From Desulfofundulus australicus DSM 11792 (GTDB taxonomy: Bacteria > Bacillota > Desulfotomaculia > Desulfotomaculales > Desulfovirgulaceae), in NCBI RefSeq assembly GCF_900129285.1, contig NZ_FQUW01000019.1:1-61321 (forward strand): a stretch of 61,321 bases of DNA. Reading direction: 5' to 3'. Both the position numbers and the translations under genes were made by a program. Each line of letters opens with the position of its first letter. Within the stretch, counting starts at the first letter, position 1. The notes below the pieces were generated by a model. It worked only from the letters and a program-made list of their open reading frames with translations. It was not told the origin of the DNA and ran no database searches. Below, piece after piece: positions 34,495 to 44,509 of this stretch.

Positions 34495-35607
34495 CTACTG
34501 CCGGGCCAGTTCACTTATAATTTCCACTATCTCTTCCAGCGCCCGGGGGCGCCCCAGGCGGCGGCTGACCCGGGCCATAGCCTCCAGTTCAGCAGGCCGT
34601 TCCAGGAGCCGGGTTAGCTTCTCACACAGTACCGGCCCCGTCAAATCCTGATCCCTGATGACCAGGGCTGCGCCTTCCCTTTCCAGGGAACGGGCATTGT
34701 ACTCCTGGTGATTCCCGGTGGCGTGGGGATAGGGAACGAGAATGGCCGGTAGTCCCACCGCCGTCAGTTCCGACAGGGTGGCTGCGCCGGCCCGGCAGAT
34801 GGCCAGGTCGGCCGCGGCCATGGCCCGGGGCATCTCATCAAGATAAGGTACAAGGATAATATTGCCATTTTCAGGCCTGCTTAAACCCGCCTCCCCCATC
34901 TGCTGGCAGAACTCCTTGTAATGCCGGGGACCGGTCACATGAAGAAAATAGACGCCATCCCGGTTATAAAAATGTTTTAAAACCTCAATCATGGCCCGGT
35001 TAATTGTTCTGGCTCCCTGGCTTCCACCAAAGGAAAGAATCAGCCGGGCGTTTTCCGGAAGACCCATGGCCCGCCTGGCCTCGTCCTTTTGCCAGCCCAT
35101 GATCTCAGGACGCACCGGAAGCCCGGTCACTTTAATCCGGGCTCTGCGGGGCATGTATTTTCGGGCCTCTTCAAAAGTCAGCGCCACCTGGTTGACAAAC
35201 CGGGCCAGGAGCCTGTTGGTCAAACCGGGAAGGGCATTCTGCTCGTGAATCATGGTGGGAATGCCCATCATTACCGCCGCCAGGACCACCGGGCCGCAAA
35301 CATAACCACCCGTGCCCACCACCACCTGCGGCTTGAACCCGGCCAGGATCTTCCGGGCCAGGAGAATCCCCCTGGTCGCCTGCCAGAATACCAGCAGGTT
35401 GCGCAAGGTAAGGCTGCGTTTTAAGCCGGCTGCTGGGATGGCATAAAAGGGCAGGTTCGCCCTGGGCACCAGCTCGGCCTCCAGGCCCCCTTCACGGCCG
35501 ATGTAAAGAACCCGTGCTTCAGGGTACCTGGCCAGTATTCCCCGGGCAATAGCCAGGGCGGGGTAAATATGCCCCCCCGTACCACCTCCGGTAACTACAA
35601 AACGCAA
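34495..35607 (-). CDS. murG: UDP-GlcNAc:undecaprenyl-PP-MurNAc-pentapeptide transferase MurG
   Basis: MurG converts lipid I to lipid II on the cytoplasmic membrane face. GGGTGGHIYPALAIA is at the N-terminus, GGYVCGPVVLAA near 100, the nucleotide-sugar motif GGSQGARTIN near 185 and the donor-binding CRAGAATLSELTAVGLPAILVPYPHATGNHQEYNA region near 265. I favour the TTG at 35607 because GGGAGGTG is ideally spaced. The ATG at 35625 overlaps the ftsW stop but has no binding site. Confidence 0.97.
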   Translation of the reverse strand: MRFVVTGGGTGGHIYPALAIARGILARYPEARVLYIGREGGLEAELVPRANLPFYAIPAAGLKRSLTLRNLLVFWQATRGILLARKILAGFKPQVVVGTGGYVCGPVVLAAVMMGIPTMIHEQNALPGLTNRLLARFVNQVALTFEEARKYMPRRARIKVTGLPVRPEIMGWQKDEARRAMGLPENARLILSFGGSQGARTINRAMIEVLKHFYNRDGVYFLHVTGPRHYKEFCQQMGEAGLSRPENGNIILVPYLDEMPRAMAAADLAICRAGAATLSELTAVGLPAILVPYPHATGNHQEYNARSLEREGAALVIRDQDLTGPVLCEKLTRLLERPAELEAMARVSRRLGRPRALEEIVEIISELARQ

Positions 35608-35621
35608 GGGCTCACCTCCCG

Positions 35622-36731
35622 TCATTTAGGGGCACTGTAGCGGGATACGTTCAACAAAATACCCACCCCCAGCAGGGTGAATACCAGAGATGTTCCCCCG
35701 AAGCTGAGAAAGGGGAGGGTGATACCGGTTACTGGCAGGGAACTTGTAACCACACCGATATTGATGATGGCCTGAATGCCCACTCCGGAAACAATACCGG
35801 CGGCCAGCAGGCTGCCAAAAGTATCCGGGGTGGTAATGGCCACTTTTAATCCCCTCCAGATGAACAGCACAAACAGCAGGATCACCAGGCAGGCGCCAAT
35901 GAAGCCCAGCTCTTCACCGATTACGGCAAAAATAAAGTCGGTCTGTCTTTCGGGCAGGTAGAGAAATTTGGAATGGCGGCCCTGCCCCAGCCCGGTCCCC
36001 AGGAGGCCGCCGGAACCAAGGGACATGAGGGAGTTTAAAATATGCCACCCCGACCCCGAGGGGTCCTTCTCGGGATCAAGAAAGGCCAGGAACCGTTTCA
36101 TGCGGTAGGGTTCCGTCCAGATGGCCAGGGCCACAGCCGCTATGCCCAGAACTCCCAGGGCCCCCAGGTGCACCAGGGAAGCGCCGGCAGCAAAAAGCAT
36201 CAGCACGATGGTCCCGGCCAGGGTAACGGCTGTCCCCAGGTCCGGCTGCATCAGGATCAGCCCCGCGGCCAGCGCCATAATTATAAGGTAGGGCAGCAGG
36301 CCCTGGCGAAAATCAGTAATCCGCTCGGGGTGCCGGGAGAGGCCGAAGGCTGTAAAAATGACCAGGCAGAGCTTGGAAAATTCCGAAGGCTGAAAGCTTA
36401 AAGGCCCGAGGTTCAGCCAGCGCTGGGCTCCCAGCTTGGAAGTGCCGATTCCCGGAATGAGCACGGCAATTAACAGGGCAAAGGCCAGGACCAGCAGTAT
36501 TCCTGCCCACCTTTTCAGGTGCCAGTAATCATAATTCATCATCACGAACATACCGGTAAGGCCGATGATGGCCCAGATGGACTGGCGGACCAGGAAATGA
36601 AAAGGGTTGTTAAAGGGCGGAAACATGGCATAGTAGTAGCTGGAACTGAAAACCATCACGATGCCGATGCTCAAAAGCGTAAGTACGGTCAGGAAGAGGA
36701 TAAAATCCGGTGGACGCCTGCGTAAACGCAT
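35622..36731 (-). CDS. ftsW: SEDS glycosyltransferase FtsW/SpoVE
   Basis: This multi-pass SEDS protein polymerises lipid II at the septum together with a class B PBP. The 369 residues form about ten membrane helices. Family motifs include the KLGAQRWLNLGPLSFQPSEFSKL loop, the catalytic-region sequence of the large loop (HILNSLMSLGSGGLLGTGLGQG, LPERQTDFIFAVIGEELGFIG) and LPFLSFGGTS. It is the only SEDS gene here, and the linked PBP is SpoVD-like, so it may serve as FtsW, SpoVE or both. Confidence 0.95.
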   Translation of the reverse strand: MRLRRRPPDFILFLTVLTLLSIGIVMVFSSSYYYAMFPPFNNPFHFLVRQSIWAIIGLTGMFVMMNYDYWHLKRWAGILLVLAFALLIAVLIPGIGTSKLGAQRWLNLGPLSFQPSEFSKLCLVIFTAFGLSRHPERITDFRQGLLPYLIIMALAAGLILMQPDLGTAVTLAGTIVLMLFAAGASLVHLGALGVLGIAAVALAIWTEPYRMKRFLAFLDPEKDPSGSGWHILNSLMSLGSGGLLGTGLGQGRHSKFLYLPERQTDFIFAVIGEELGFIGACLVILLFVLFIWRGLKVAITTPDTFGSLLAAGIVSGVGIQAIINIGVVTSSLPVTGITLPFLSFGGTSLVFTLLGVGILLNVSRYSAPK

Positions 36732-36761
36732 GGATTCTCCCTGCCTTTTCCGGGTGAATGT

Positions 36762-38153
36762 TCAGCAAGATAATTCACTGCCCCCGGACATTTCCTGCAA
36801 GATCAATTCGTGCACCAGCTTCTTAAACATTTCCCCGCGCTCTTCGTAGCTTTTGAACATATCCCAGCTGGCGCAGGCCGGGGACAAAAGCACCACATCC
36901 CCCGGCCGGGCCGCCCGGTGGGCTTTTATGACCGCATCCCGAAAATCCCCTGCCCGGACAATCCGGCTTACGCCGGCCATCCTGGCAGCGGTTTCAATTT
37001 CCCCGGCACATTCGCCCATCACAACCAGGACCCTTACCTTTTCCTTTACCAGCTGCATAAAAGCAGTAAAGTCGTTGCCCTTATTCCTGCCTCCGGCCAG
37101 CAGTACAATTGGCTGGTCATAGGCCTGCAGGGCCTTCATGCTGGCTTCGGGATTGGTACCCTTGGAGTCGTTGATATATTTCACCCCGCCGATTTCGGCC
37201 ACAAATTCCAGGCGGTGCTCCACGCCGGAAAAGTGCTGCAGGGCGGCTGCCAGCTGCTTCTCCCGGACACCCAGGACCCAGCCGCAGGCCGCGGCAGCCA
37301 GGGCGTTTTCCAGATTGTGCGCGCCTGGAATGCGCAGGGCAGTGGCGGGAAGAACGGGGTGGGTTTTGCCCTTTTCCCTGACGGCCAGGAAACCGTTGCT
37401 GAGGACCACCCCTTCTTCCAGGTTATGCCGCCTGCTGAAAAATATTACTTTTCCCGGGCAAAGGGGGGCCAGATCCCTGGTTAGGGGATCATCGTAATTT
37501 AAAACGGCATAGTCCCCGCCCCCCTGGTTGGCAAAAATGCGCGCCTTGGCCGCCAAATAGTTCTCCATATTACCGTGCCGGTCCAGGTGGTCGGGGGTTA
37601 TGTTTAAAATGGCCGCCACCCGGGGGCGGAATAAACTGGTGGTTTCCAGCTGGAAACTGCTGACTTCCAGGACCAGCAGGTCCCCGGGCCCGTACTTCTC
37701 CACCTCGGTAATCAGCGGCCGCCCTATATTACCGGCAACCAGGGTTCTTATGCCGGCCCCGTTAAAAATCTCGCCCACCAGGCTGGTGGTAGTGGTTTTC
37801 CCGTTGGTCCCGGTAATGGCCACGATGGGCGCCCTGGCCAGCCTGTAAGCCAGCTCCAGCTCACCGGTCACCGGAATGCCCAGCTCCCGGGCCTGCATTA
37901 CCGGCGGGATGGTCAGAGGAACCCCCGGGCTGACCACAACCAGGTCAAATACGCCTGCCACCACTTCAGGATAATGCCCCAGCACCAGCTCCACCTGTGG
38001 GGGGAGGAGGGATTGGAGGGGCGGGGAAAAAGAGTTTGCCTCCTTCCGGTCGGTCAGGACCACCCGCGCTCCCTTACCGGCCAGAAAACAGCTCACCGCT
38101 ATACCGCTTTTACCTGCTCCAATTACCAGGACTCTCCGTTCTTTAAAATCCAC
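36762..38153 (-). CDS. murD: UDP-N-acetylmuramoyl-L-alanine-D-glutamate ligase MurD
   Basis: MurD adds D-Glu. Its motifs are VIGAGKSGIAVSCFLAGKGA at the N-terminus, the ATP loop TGTNGKTTTTSL near 115, ITPDHLDRHGNMENY near 185 and INDSKGTNPEASMKAL near 325. The 463-residue length is slightly above average. The GTG start has AAGG upstream. It lies between mraY (34 bp) and ftsW (30 bp). Confidence 0.97.
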   Translation of the reverse strand: MDFKERRVLVIGAGKSGIAVSCFLAGKGARVVLTDRKEANSFSPPLQSLLPPQVELVLGHYPEVVAGVFDLVVVSPGVPLTIPPVMQARELGIPVTGELELAYRLARAPIVAITGTNGKTTTTSLVGEIFNGAGIRTLVAGNIGRPLITEVEKYGPGDLLVLEVSSFQLETTSLFRPRVAAILNITPDHLDRHGNMENYLAAKARIFANQGGGDYAVLNYDDPLTRDLAPLCPGKVIFFSRRHNLEEGVVLSNGFLAVREKGKTHPVLPATALRIPGAHNLENALAAAACGWVLGVREKQLAAALQHFSGVEHRLEFVAEIGGVKYINDSKGTNPEASMKALQAYDQPIVLLAGGRNKGNDFTAFMQLVKEKVRVLVVMGECAGEIETAARMAGVSRIVRAGDFRDAVIKAHRAARPGDVVLLSPACASWDMFKSYEERGEMFKKLVHELILQEMSGGSELSC

Positions 38154-38187
38154 GTCACTTACCTTCCTTCCCGCAGTTTAAGCTTTA

Positions 38188-39189
38188 TCAACCCAGCTGG
38201 TACAGGCCGGCCATTCCCAGGAAGGCCAGTATTATAGCCCCTCCCCAGAAAGTGTAGACTACCCGCTGTTCACTCCACCCGCCCAGCTCAAAATGATGGT
38301 GCAGGGGGCTCATCCTGAATACCCTCCGGCCAAAAAGCTGGAAGGAGATGACCTGGATAATCACGGACAGGGCTTCCAGCACATAAATGCCCCCGATGAT
38401 CAACAGGAATAATTCACTCCTGGTCAATACCGCCGCTGCTCCCAGGGCCCCTCCCAGGGCAAGGGAGCCGGTATCCCCCATAAATACCCGGGCAGGATGG
38501 CGGTTATAGACGAGAAATCCCAGGCAGCCCCCCATCAGGGCGGCCAGAACAATGGCAATGCCCCATTTCTCCATTAAAAGGGAGATCAGAACGAGGGCGG
38601 CAGCCACGGGTATGGTTACTCCGGCAGCCAGGCCGTCCAGGCCGTCGGTAAGATTTACCGCGTTGGCCGTGAACACCACCATCAGGACCGCAAATAAAAT
38701 AAAGCCCCAGCTGTTCAATTCCAGCGTTATCCCGCCGGGAACAAAGAAACCGCTAAAGGGGATAACCACATCCGTACCCCGGCCGAAGGTGGAAACAGCC
38801 ACCAGGGCCAGGAGGAAACTCAAGATGGTCTGGCCCAGGAGTTTTTCCCTGGCCCGCAGGCCCAGGGATCTCCTGAGGGCCACCTTTATATAATCGTCCA
38901 GAAAGCCAATCAACCCGAAGCCAAGGGTAACTCCCAGCAGCAACAGGCCGTCGGCAAACCGGTGGGCCAGCCACAACCCGGCCACAGCCGTTCCGGCCAG
39001 GAACATGATTCCACCCATGGTGGGGGTGCCGCTCTTGGCAAGGTGAGTGGCCGGACCATCATCCCGGACCTTCTGGCCAAACTTGAGCCGGCGCAGGAAA
39101 GGTATGGTCACGGGGCCCAAAAGGAGGGTTACGGCCAGGGAAATCAGGAAAGCCTTGCTTAAAAGCAACCACAGATCACTGTACCCCAT
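38188..39189 (-). CDS. mraY: Phospho-MurNAc-pentapeptide transferase MraY
   Basis: MraY moves phospho-MurNAc-pentapeptide to undecaprenyl phosphate, forming lipid I. Ten membrane helices are expected in about 333 residues. The catalytic motifs are present: KSGTPTMGG near 55, FLDDYIKV near 105 (DD pair), NLTDGLDGLAAG near 175 and MSPLHHHFELGGWSE near 295. I start at ATG 39189, which has AGGTGG 8 bp upstream; the longer frame has no support. Confidence 0.97.
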   Translation of the reverse strand: MGYSDLWLLLSKAFLISLAVTLLLGPVTIPFLRRLKFGQKVRDDGPATHLAKSGTPTMGGIMFLAGTAVAGLWLAHRFADGLLLLGVTLGFGLIGFLDDYIKVALRRSLGLRAREKLLGQTILSFLLALVAVSTFGRGTDVVIPFSGFFVPGGITLELNSWGFILFAVLMVVFTANAVNLTDGLDGLAAGVTIPVAAALVLISLLMEKWGIAIVLAALMGGCLGFLVYNRHPARVFMGDTGSLALGGALGAAAVLTRSELFLLIIGGIYVLEALSVIIQVISFQLFGRRVFRMSPLHHHFELGGWSEQRVVYTFWGGAIILAFLGMAGLYQLG

Positions 39190-39266
39190 CTCTGTTACCA
39201 CCTGCAGCGGTGTTCCTCCCCTCAATATACCTGAATTACAGGTATAACCCGGCAGCCGTTGCCAGA

Positions 39267-40670
39267 TTATGTTTTCCCCCCCGCGGATGTGTTTTGTCCC
39301 CGGATCAGGGCCTGTACGATTTCTTCCATGCGCATACCCCGGGAACCTTTAACCAGGATTACATCCCCGGGCCGGGCCAGGGTTTCCAGTATCTCCGCGG
39401 CCTCCGCGTTATTCACACACCGGAAGATATTTTCCCCGGGCATGCCGGCTGCAAGGGCTCCGTCAGCCATAAAGCGAGCCAGGGAGCCCACCACAACCAG
39501 GTAATCCGCCACCCCGGCCGCCTCGCTGCCTGCCCGGTAGTGGGCGCGCCGGGCTTCACTACCCAGCTCCAGCATATCCCCCAGGACGGCAATGCGGCGG
39601 CCTTCGGCTTCCCATCCGGCCAGCACCTGCAGGGCGGCCCGGGTTGAGGACGGGTTGGCGTTGTAAGCATCATTCAGTATGACCAGACCCCGGCAGTTAA
39701 TTTGTTCCAGCCGCATGGGTGTCAGTGCCGCACCGGCCAGCCCGGCGGCAATATCCTCCAGGGAGATGCCCAGCGCCCAGGCCACCCCTATGGCGGCCAG
39801 GGCGTTTTCCACGTTGTGCCGCCCCGGCAAAGGCAGGAAGATTTCCCTTTCCTCCTCCCCGGGCACCCTCACTTTAAACCTGCTGCCACCTTTTTCCGCG
39901 CGGATATCCCGGCCCAGGATATCCGCCTCGCCATCAATACCGAAAAAGTAAACGCGCCCCCGGCAGCGGGCTGCTTCCCTGGAAATATAGGGACTGTCCC
40001 GGTGCAGGAGGGCAAACCCCCCGGGCCCGATGGCCTCCAGGATTTCCCCCTTGGCCCGGGCAATGTTGTCCACCGACCCCAGGCGTTCTATATGGGCTTC
40101 CCCGATATTGGTAATTACCGCCCCCGTAGGCCTGGCCAGCCGGCACAGGAAAGCAATTTCTCCCGGACCCCGCATGGCCATCTCCACCACCACTGCCTGG
40201 AAGCGCTCATCCAGTTCCAGAAGGGTGAGGGGCAAGCCGATCTCGTTGTTCCGGTTGCCCGTGGTCTTCAGGGTGATAAACCGCCGCGAAAGGGCGGCCG
40301 CCACCAGGTCTTTGGTACTGGTCTTGCCGGAACTGCCGGTTATACCGATTACGGGAACCCGGTAAGCATTCCGGTTATAGCTGGCCAGCCGCTGTAAAGC
40401 CGTCAGGGTGTTTTCCACCTGAATTAAAGGGACTCCCGGGTCCACACCGGGTACCATTCTCTCCACCACCGCCCCGGCTGCACCGGCGGCCAGGGCTCCG
40501 GGCACGAAATCATGGCCGTCATGCCTTTGCCCCCGGAGGGCAAAAAACAGCTCGCCTCCCGCAATACTGCGGCTGTCTATGGAAACAGCCCGGACCGGGG
40601 TACCTTCATCCCCCTGCCGGAGCTTTCCTTGAACCGCACGCGCTATTTCCCCCAGGGTCATGGTTTTCAT
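39267..40670 (-). CDS. murF: UDP-MurNAc-tripeptide-D-alanyl-D-alanine ligase MurF
   Basis: MurF adds D-Ala-D-Ala. It shows the N-terminal uridine-binding domain (ISIDSRSIAGGELFFALRGQRHDGHDF in part), the ATP loop GITGSSGKTSTKDL near 110, NIGEAHIERLGS near 205, and NDAYNANPSSTRAAL near 340. The 467 residues are standard. The ATG overlaps the murE stop as ATGA and has GAGGAGAG upstream. Confidence 0.97.
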   Translation of the reverse strand: MKTMTLGEIARAVQGKLRQGDEGTPVRAVSIDSRSIAGGELFFALRGQRHDGHDFVPGALAAGAAGAVVERMVPGVDPGVPLIQVENTLTALQRLASYNRNAYRVPVIGITGSSGKTSTKDLVAAALSRRFITLKTTGNRNNEIGLPLTLLELDERFQAVVVEMAMRGPGEIAFLCRLARPTGAVITNIGEAHIERLGSVDNIARAKGEILEAIGPGGFALLHRDSPYISREAARCRGRVYFFGIDGEADILGRDIRAEKGGSRFKVRVPGEEEREIFLPLPGRHNVENALAAIGVAWALGISLEDIAAGLAGAALTPMRLEQINCRGLVILNDAYNANPSSTRAALQVLAGWEAEGRRIAVLGDMLELGSEARRAHYRAGSEAAGVADYLVVVGSLARFMADGALAAGMPGENIFRCVNNAEAAEILETLARPGDVILVKGSRGMRMEEIVQALIRGQNTSAGGKT

Positions 40671-42160
40671 GGTGTCTCTCCTCTAACTGGTTTTTTTAAA
40701 AGCTCATCCAGCACTTTAACTGCTTCCTCGCGGTCATCAAAGGGATAGCGGGTGGTACCGATGATCTGGTAATTTTCATGCCCCTTGCCGGCTATGATAA
40801 CCGTATCCCCCGGGGCGGCATTTTCCAGGGCAAAGCGGATGGCCTCCCGCCTGTCGGGCACCACCCGGTAATCCCGGCGGACCTGCCGCGCCCCTTCTTC
40901 CACCTGGGAAATAATCCTCATGGGATCCTCGGTGCGCGGGTTATCGGAGGTAATTACCGCCAGGTCACTGAGGCGCGCCGCAATTTCACCCATAACGGGC
41001 CGCTTGGAGGGATCCCGGTCGCCACCACAGCCAAAAACGGTTATCAACCTGCCCCTGGTTATGGCCCTGGCGGTGGTCAATATATTCTCCAGCCCGTCAG
41101 GGGTATGGGCATAGTCCACCACCACGGCAAAATCCTGTCCCCGGTCAACCAGTTCAAAACGTCCGGGCACATTTTCCACTGTTTCCAGGGCCTGGGCCGC
41201 CAGGGGCAGGGGGACCCCCCCGGCTCCTGCCGCCGTAAGGGCGGCCAGGGCGTTGTAAACGTTGAAGTAACCGGTAAGCTTCAGGTGAACCCGGCACTCC
41301 CCCCAGGGGCTGGTAACGGTAAAGCGGGCACCCCGGGGAGTGACCCGGACCTCACGGGCCCGTACCTGCGCCCCTGCGGAAAGCCCGTAGGTATAAACGG
41401 GTACTCCCGTTACAGCCATAATCCTTTCCGCCTGCGGATCGTCAATATTTATCACAGCCAGGGCGGGCTTACCACCCCGGCCCAGATTGCGGAATAACAG
41501 CATTTTGGCCGAAAGGTAATCTTCCATATCGCGGTGGAAATCCAGGTGATCCTGGGTGATGTTGGTGAATACCCCGGCATCATACTCGCAACCGGCCACC
41601 CGGTGCAGGGCCAGGGCGTGTGAGCTCACCTCCATTACGGCCACCGTGACCCCTTCACCGACCATTTCCGCCAGCAGTCTCTGCAGGTCCAGGGATTCCG
41701 GGGTGGTATTGACCACCGGTAGAACGCGGTCACCGATCCGGTTGGCGATGGTACCGATAAGCCCCACCTTATTCCCGGCCAGGCGGTAAATGGCCGCCAG
41801 CAGGTGAGTGGTGGTGGTTTTCCCGTTCGTACCGGTAACCCCGATCAGTTTCATTTTCCGCGACGGGTAGCCGTAGAAACGCGCTGCCAGCAGGGCCAGG
41901 GCCAGGCGGCTGTCGGGTACCCGCGCGAAGGTAACGCCGGCAGGAAGGGGAACCTCCTTCTGCACCACCACGGCTGCCGCTCCCCGGGCCAGCGCCTGTT
42001 CCACATAGAGGTGCCCGTCGGTGGTAAAACCCTTTACGGCCACAAAAAGAAAGCCGGGCTCCACCTGCCGGGAATCGCTGGAAATACCTTTAATTTCTAC
42101 CTGCTGGTTGCCCCCTGTGGACAGGCAGGCCTGCCCCTCCATCAACTCGCTAAACAGCAA
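40667..42160 (-). CDS. murE: UDP-MurNAc-L-Ala-D-Glu:meso-DAP ligase MurE
   Basis: MurE adds the third stem residue. The specificity motif SDNPRTEDP near residue 410 (DNPR type) indicates meso-diaminopimelate rather than lysine. ISSDSRQVEPGFLFVAVKG is at the N-terminus, the ATP loop is GVTGTNGKTTTTHLLA near 110, and TNITQDHLDFHRDMEDY is near 205. The TTG start is backed by GGAGG. The chemotype inferred is A1-gamma peptidoglycan, as in Desulfotomaculum relatives. Confidence 0.96.
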   Translation of the reverse strand: MLFSELMEGQACLSTGGNQQVEIKGISSDSRQVEPGFLFVAVKGFTTDGHLYVEQALARGAAAVVVQKEVPLPAGVTFARVPDSRLALALLAARFYGYPSRKMKLIGVTGTNGKTTTTHLLAAIYRLAGNKVGLIGTIANRIGDRVLPVVNTTPESLDLQRLLAEMVGEGVTVAVMEVSSHALALHRVAGCEYDAGVFTNITQDHLDFHRDMEDYLSAKMLLFRNLGRGGKPALAVINIDDPQAERIMAVTGVPVYTYGLSAGAQVRAREVRVTPRGARFTVTSPWGECRVHLKLTGYFNVYNALAALTAAGAGGVPLPLAAQALETVENVPGRFELVDRGQDFAVVVDYAHTPDGLENILTTARAITRGRLITVFGCGGDRDPSKRPVMGEIAARLSDLAVITSDNPRTEDPMRIISQVEEGARQVRRDYRVVPDRREAIRFALENAAPGDTVIIAGKGHENYQIIGTTRYPFDDREEAVKVLDELLKKPVRGETP

Positions 42161-42278
42161 GTGAAATCCTCCTTCTTACCAATGGATTCCCGTGGTTATA
42201 CTACCACCCCTGATCTAACTTTGCAATAGAAGCTCGTTTACCCTTTTATGGTATTATTACCAGTTCACTTACAGCTAA

Positions 42279-44462
42279 TCAAGGCCTTTCCACAAACTCC
42301 CTGACCGGCCGGGCAATGGCAGGGGGAGCCTGGAGCGATGAGGTTCCGGGTTTAAATTCCACCCTTACCACAGTACCCCGGCGAACCCTTTCCCCGGGCC
42401 GGGGGTTCTGGCTGGCCGCTTCCCCCACCCCCACAGCCTCCAGGCGGAGGTCCATGCTTGCCAGCAGTGTGGCTACCTGGGTAATGGTCAGCCCTGTGAG
42501 GTTGGGAACGGTAACCAGCCCCTCTTTTGACTTCCCGCCGGGAGGCTGCAGGTCCAGCACCACCGATGTCCCGCTCAACACCTCGGCTCCCGCTTTGGGC
42601 ATTTGGGCCTGAACAATACTCCCCTCCCCCCGGACCACAAAAGACAGGCCCACTTCGCGCAGGATATTTTGAGCCGTTTCCAGGGGGTAATTCACCACAT
42701 TGGGCACCCGGACCTTCACCGGGGGCTGATCAAAGTATACGAAGGGATCTTTAGGCTTTTCGAGGCCCGGAGTTTCAGGCACCTGCAGGTAATGCAGGGT
42801 GTCGCGAACCACTTCCCGGAATACGGGGGCAGCCACCTGGCTGCCGTAATAAATACCACCCTGGGGCTCGGCAACCATCACCAGGGCAGCCACCCGCGGG
42901 TTGTCTGCGGGGGCGAAGCCGGTGAAGGAGGCCACATATTTCCCGCTCACATAGCCGCCCCCTTCCCCCACCACCTGGGCCGTACCTGTTTTACCGGCCA
43001 CCCGGTAGCCGTCAATGAAGGCGTTGCGGCCGGTACCCTTCATGACCACGGCCTGGAGCAGCTCAGCCACCTGGCGTGCTTTGTCCTGATCCAGCACGCG
43101 GCGCACAACTTCGGGCTGGAAGGTTTTGAGCACATTGCCCTCCGGATCACGGATTTCCTTAACCAGGTGGGGGCGCAGCAAAACACCGCCGTTAGCCACG
43201 GCGCAGGTGGCCGTGAGCAGCTGTATGGGCGTCACCGCAATGGACTGGCCGATGGCCATGGTGGCCAGGTTGAGGTTGGTCGCCTTTTCCTGGGGGATCA
43301 TGATGCCGGAGGCTTCGCCGGGCAGGTCGATACCCGTGACCTCCCCAAATCCAAATTTCTTGATATACGAGTAAAATTTCTCCTTCCCCAGGCGCAGGCC
43401 CACCTCCACAAAGCCGGGGTTGCAGGAATTCATGACCACCTGCTCAAAGGTCTGGCTGCCGTGGCCCCCATCGGCCCAGCAGCGGATATAGCGGTCGGCA
43501 ACCTTTATGTAACCCGGATCGAAAAACTGGTCATCGGGCTTAACCACTCCCTCACTGATGGCCGCCGAGGTGGTAATAATCTTGAAAGTGGAACCCGGCT
43601 CGTAATTGTACCAGATGGCCGGGTTACGGTCCCAGACCCCCTGCGGAGCGGTCATCCAGTTCTTCAGGTCAAAGGTGGGGCGGTTGCCCATGGCCAGTAT
43701 TTCCCCCGTCCGGGGATCCATCACTATAATCACGGCCAGCTTGGGGTTGTATTTTTCCACCACCCGGTCCAGCTCCCGCTCCACAAACTGCTGGATGGTC
43801 CGATCCAGGGTCAGCACCAGGCTGTTTCCCTGCCGGGGGGGAATATATTTGTGCAATGCTCCGGGAACCTCGCGCCCGGTAGCGTCCTGTTCTACCACAA
43901 TACGCCCGCGGGTTCCCTGCAGTTCCCGGTCGAAGGTCTTTTCAATACCAGTAAGTCCCTGGTTATCTATACCCGTAAACCCCAGCACGTGGGCAGCCAG
44001 GGAATCGTATTCATAATATCTGACGTTCTCCTCGACAAAAAAGAGGCCCGGCAGATTAAGTCCCTTTATTTTTTCTACCGTTTCAGGTTTTAACTTGCGG
44101 GCAACCCATTCGTAACACGATTTGCGGGAAAGAATCTGATACAGGCGTTCTTCTTTCATATCCAGAAGGGAGGCTAACTGTTCCGCGGTTCGCCGGGGGT
44201 CTTTTACCAGATAGGGAATGGCGTAGAGGGACTCGGTGCTGACGCTGGTCACCAGCAACTGGCCGTTCCGGTCGTAAATATCTCCTCGCCTGGCTTCCAC
44301 CGGGATATCCCGCATCCTTACTTCCAGGGCCTTCTGCTGCAGCTCATCCGCCCGCACAAATTGAATCCAGATCAGCCGTCCCGTTAAAGCAACGAAGGCC
44401 GCAGTGGCCAGCAGAAACAGCAAGGTCAGCCTGCGGCGAATAACAATTCTGGTGGCACGCAT
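42279..44462 (-). CDS. spoVD: Class B penicillin-binding protein SpoVD-like, two PASTA domains
   Basis: This transpeptidase is the partner of FtsW. The 727-residue protein has an N-terminal membrane anchor (13-33), a PBP dimer domain (about 50-210) and a transpeptidase domain with S291-TFK, S346-C-N and K491-TG. Two PASTA domains follow (about 590-650 and 655-715: VRVPNVVNYPLETAQNIL and VTVPNLTGLTITQVATLL). PASTA tails are typical of SpoVD. As it is the only class B PBP in the cluster, it may act both in vegetative division and in spore cortex synthesis. Confidence 0.95.
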   Translation of the reverse strand: MRATRIVIRRRLTLLFLLATAAFVALTGRLIWIQFVRADELQQKALEVRMRDIPVEARRGDIYDRNGQLLVTSVSTESLYAIPYLVKDPRRTAEQLASLLDMKEERLYQILSRKSCYEWVARKLKPETVEKIKGLNLPGLFFVEENVRYYEYDSLAAHVLGFTGIDNQGLTGIEKTFDRELQGTRGRIVVEQDATGREVPGALHKYIPPRQGNSLVLTLDRTIQQFVERELDRVVEKYNPKLAVIIVMDPRTGEILAMGNRPTFDLKNWMTAPQGVWDRNPAIWYNYEPGSTFKIITTSAAISEGVVKPDDQFFDPGYIKVADRYIRCWADGGHGSQTFEQVVMNSCNPGFVEVGLRLGKEKFYSYIKKFGFGEVTGIDLPGEASGIMIPQEKATNLNLATMAIGQSIAVTPIQLLTATCAVANGGVLLRPHLVKEIRDPEGNVLKTFQPEVVRRVLDQDKARQVAELLQAVVMKGTGRNAFIDGYRVAGKTGTAQVVGEGGGYVSGKYVASFTGFAPADNPRVAALVMVAEPQGGIYYGSQVAAPVFREVVRDTLHYLQVPETPGLEKPKDPFVYFDQPPVKVRVPNVVNYPLETAQNILREVGLSFVVRGEGSIVQAQMPKAGAEVLSGTSVVLDLQPPGGKSKEGLVTVPNLTGLTITQVATLLASMDLRLEAVGVGEAASQNPRPGERVRRGTVVRVEFKPGTSSLQAPPAIARPVREFVERP

Positions 44463-44509
44463 ATCCTTCTCCTCCAGATAGCGCCCACCCGTAAAAAGGT
44501 TTTCCAGGG

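Noticed and set aside
42603-44093. 496-codon open frame antisense to spoVD
   Set aside because: It lies entirely over a gene with all PBP motifs, has no recognisable domain, and is rich in His and Gly, as expected from the reverse reading of GC-rich coding DNA.
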